The position numbers were made by a program, and so were the translations under genes. A model generated the notes under the pieces. It saw nothing but the letters and a program-made list of their open reading frames with translations. It made no database searches and was not told where the DNA came from. A DNA stretch of 6,073 nucleotides. It comes from Rhizobacter sp. GTDB lineage: Bacteria > Pseudomonadota > Gammaproteobacteria > Burkholderiales > Burkholderiaceae_C. Positions 5,811-6,073 of this stretch are shown piece by piece. Positions within the stretch are counted from its first letter, which is position 1. Each line of letters begins with the position of its first letter. Location of the stretch: contig JANYFX010000767.1 of NCBI GenBank assembly GCA_025359585.1, positions 1 to 6,073 on the forward strand, in the 5' to 3' direction.

Positions 5811-6073
5811 TCAAGGCTTCGGTGGGCGCCGCCGCGCCGCCGCAGCATGCAGGTGGCTCAAGAACTCGGCCGCGATCGGGGACAGTTGTTTGCCCTTGGG
5901 GTACAGCACGAACCAGTTCGAATGCACAGGATAACCACGCACGTTCAGAACCGCGACGCCGTCGGTCGCAGCGTCGGCGGGCAGTGCGTGGCGCGACAAA
6001 ACGGCGAGGCCCAGGCCCGCCGCGACGGCCTGCTTGATGGCTTCGTTGCTGCCGAGCTCCAGCCGCACGTTAG
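5811..6073 (-). CDS. LysR-type transcriptional regulator, C-terminal fragment
   Basis: The last 87 codons of a minus-strand gene are visible; the N-terminal DNA-binding domain lies beyond the window. The segment LELGSNEAIKQAVAAGLGLA followed by VLSRHAL is the typical second half of the effector-binding domain of LysR regulators, and closely resembles CbbR-like members that control CO2-fixation and related genes. YPKGKQLSPIAAEFLSHL then forms the usual last strand and helix, followed by a basic, proline-rich tail. The GTG at 6068 is internal, since the frame continues to the window edge. The gene converges on ureD, so it does not occupy the usual divergent position of a LysR regulator relative to its target; its target is more likely on its far side. 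Assignment to LysR is firm, to CbbR tentative. Confidence 0.87.
   Translation of the reverse strand, partial: NVRLELGSNEAIKQAVAAGLGLAVLSRHALPADAATDGVAVLNVRGYPVHSNWFVLYPKGKQLSPIAAEFLSHLHAAAARRRPPKP

Noticed and set aside
5796..5812. GCCG-ACGTA-CGGC-TTT between ureD and the LysR gene as an intrinsic terminator
   Set aside because: The stem is only 4 bp and the T run three bases; too weak to annotate, although a terminator for the convergent pair would be expected near here.

Overview
The window is GC-rich, densely packed DNA from a Gram-negative bacterium. High-GC codon use, the style of the encoded proteins and the CbbR-like LysR regulator suggest a betaproteobacterium of the order Burkholderiales. 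This is a family-level impression from protein sequence, not a database match.

Layout. Bases 1-249 hold the C-terminal end of an M20-family metallohydrolase. After a 110-base gap with a perfect 7-bp dyad comes a periplasmic substrate-binding protein of the NMT1/THI5 type (360-1409, TTG start). A strong GC-rich hairpin (1412-1452) separates it from a convergent gene for a small, probably beta-barrel, outer-membrane protein (1457-1972, minus). Divergent from that, with start codons almost touching, is a lipoprotein-type alpha/beta hydrolase (1995-2867, plus). It is followed after 16 bases by an ABC ATPase (2884-3696), an ABC permease (3693-4460), a zinc-dependent nucleoside/base deaminase (4453-4950) and the urease accessory protein UreD (4947-5789). 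The last three junctions are overlapping stop/start pairs, so ATPase to ureD is almost certainly one translationally coupled operon, probably led by the hydrolase. A LysR-type regulator, cut by the window edge, converges on ureD (5811-6073, minus).

How the genes may work together. The substrate-binding protein, ATPase and permease form a complete nitrate/taurine/thiamine-precursor-type ABC importer, although two envelope genes lie between its parts. A deaminase and a urease maturation factor in the transporter operon suggest import of a small nitrogen-containing compound (a nucleobase-, pyrimidine- or ureide-like molecule) that ends as ammonia and urea. The barrel protein and the lipoprotein hydrolase could provide outer-membrane entry and periplasmic processing of a precursor. 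This pathway is inferred from gene order only; the substrate cannot be read from the sequence.

No RNA genes, CRISPR arrays, insertion sequences or phage genes were seen. The most notable points are ureD apparently without downstream structural urease genes, the split ABC cassette, the near-abutting divergent starts inside an inverted repeat, the hairpin after the binding-protein gene, and a lysine where M20 enzymes usually have a C-terminal histidine metal ligand.
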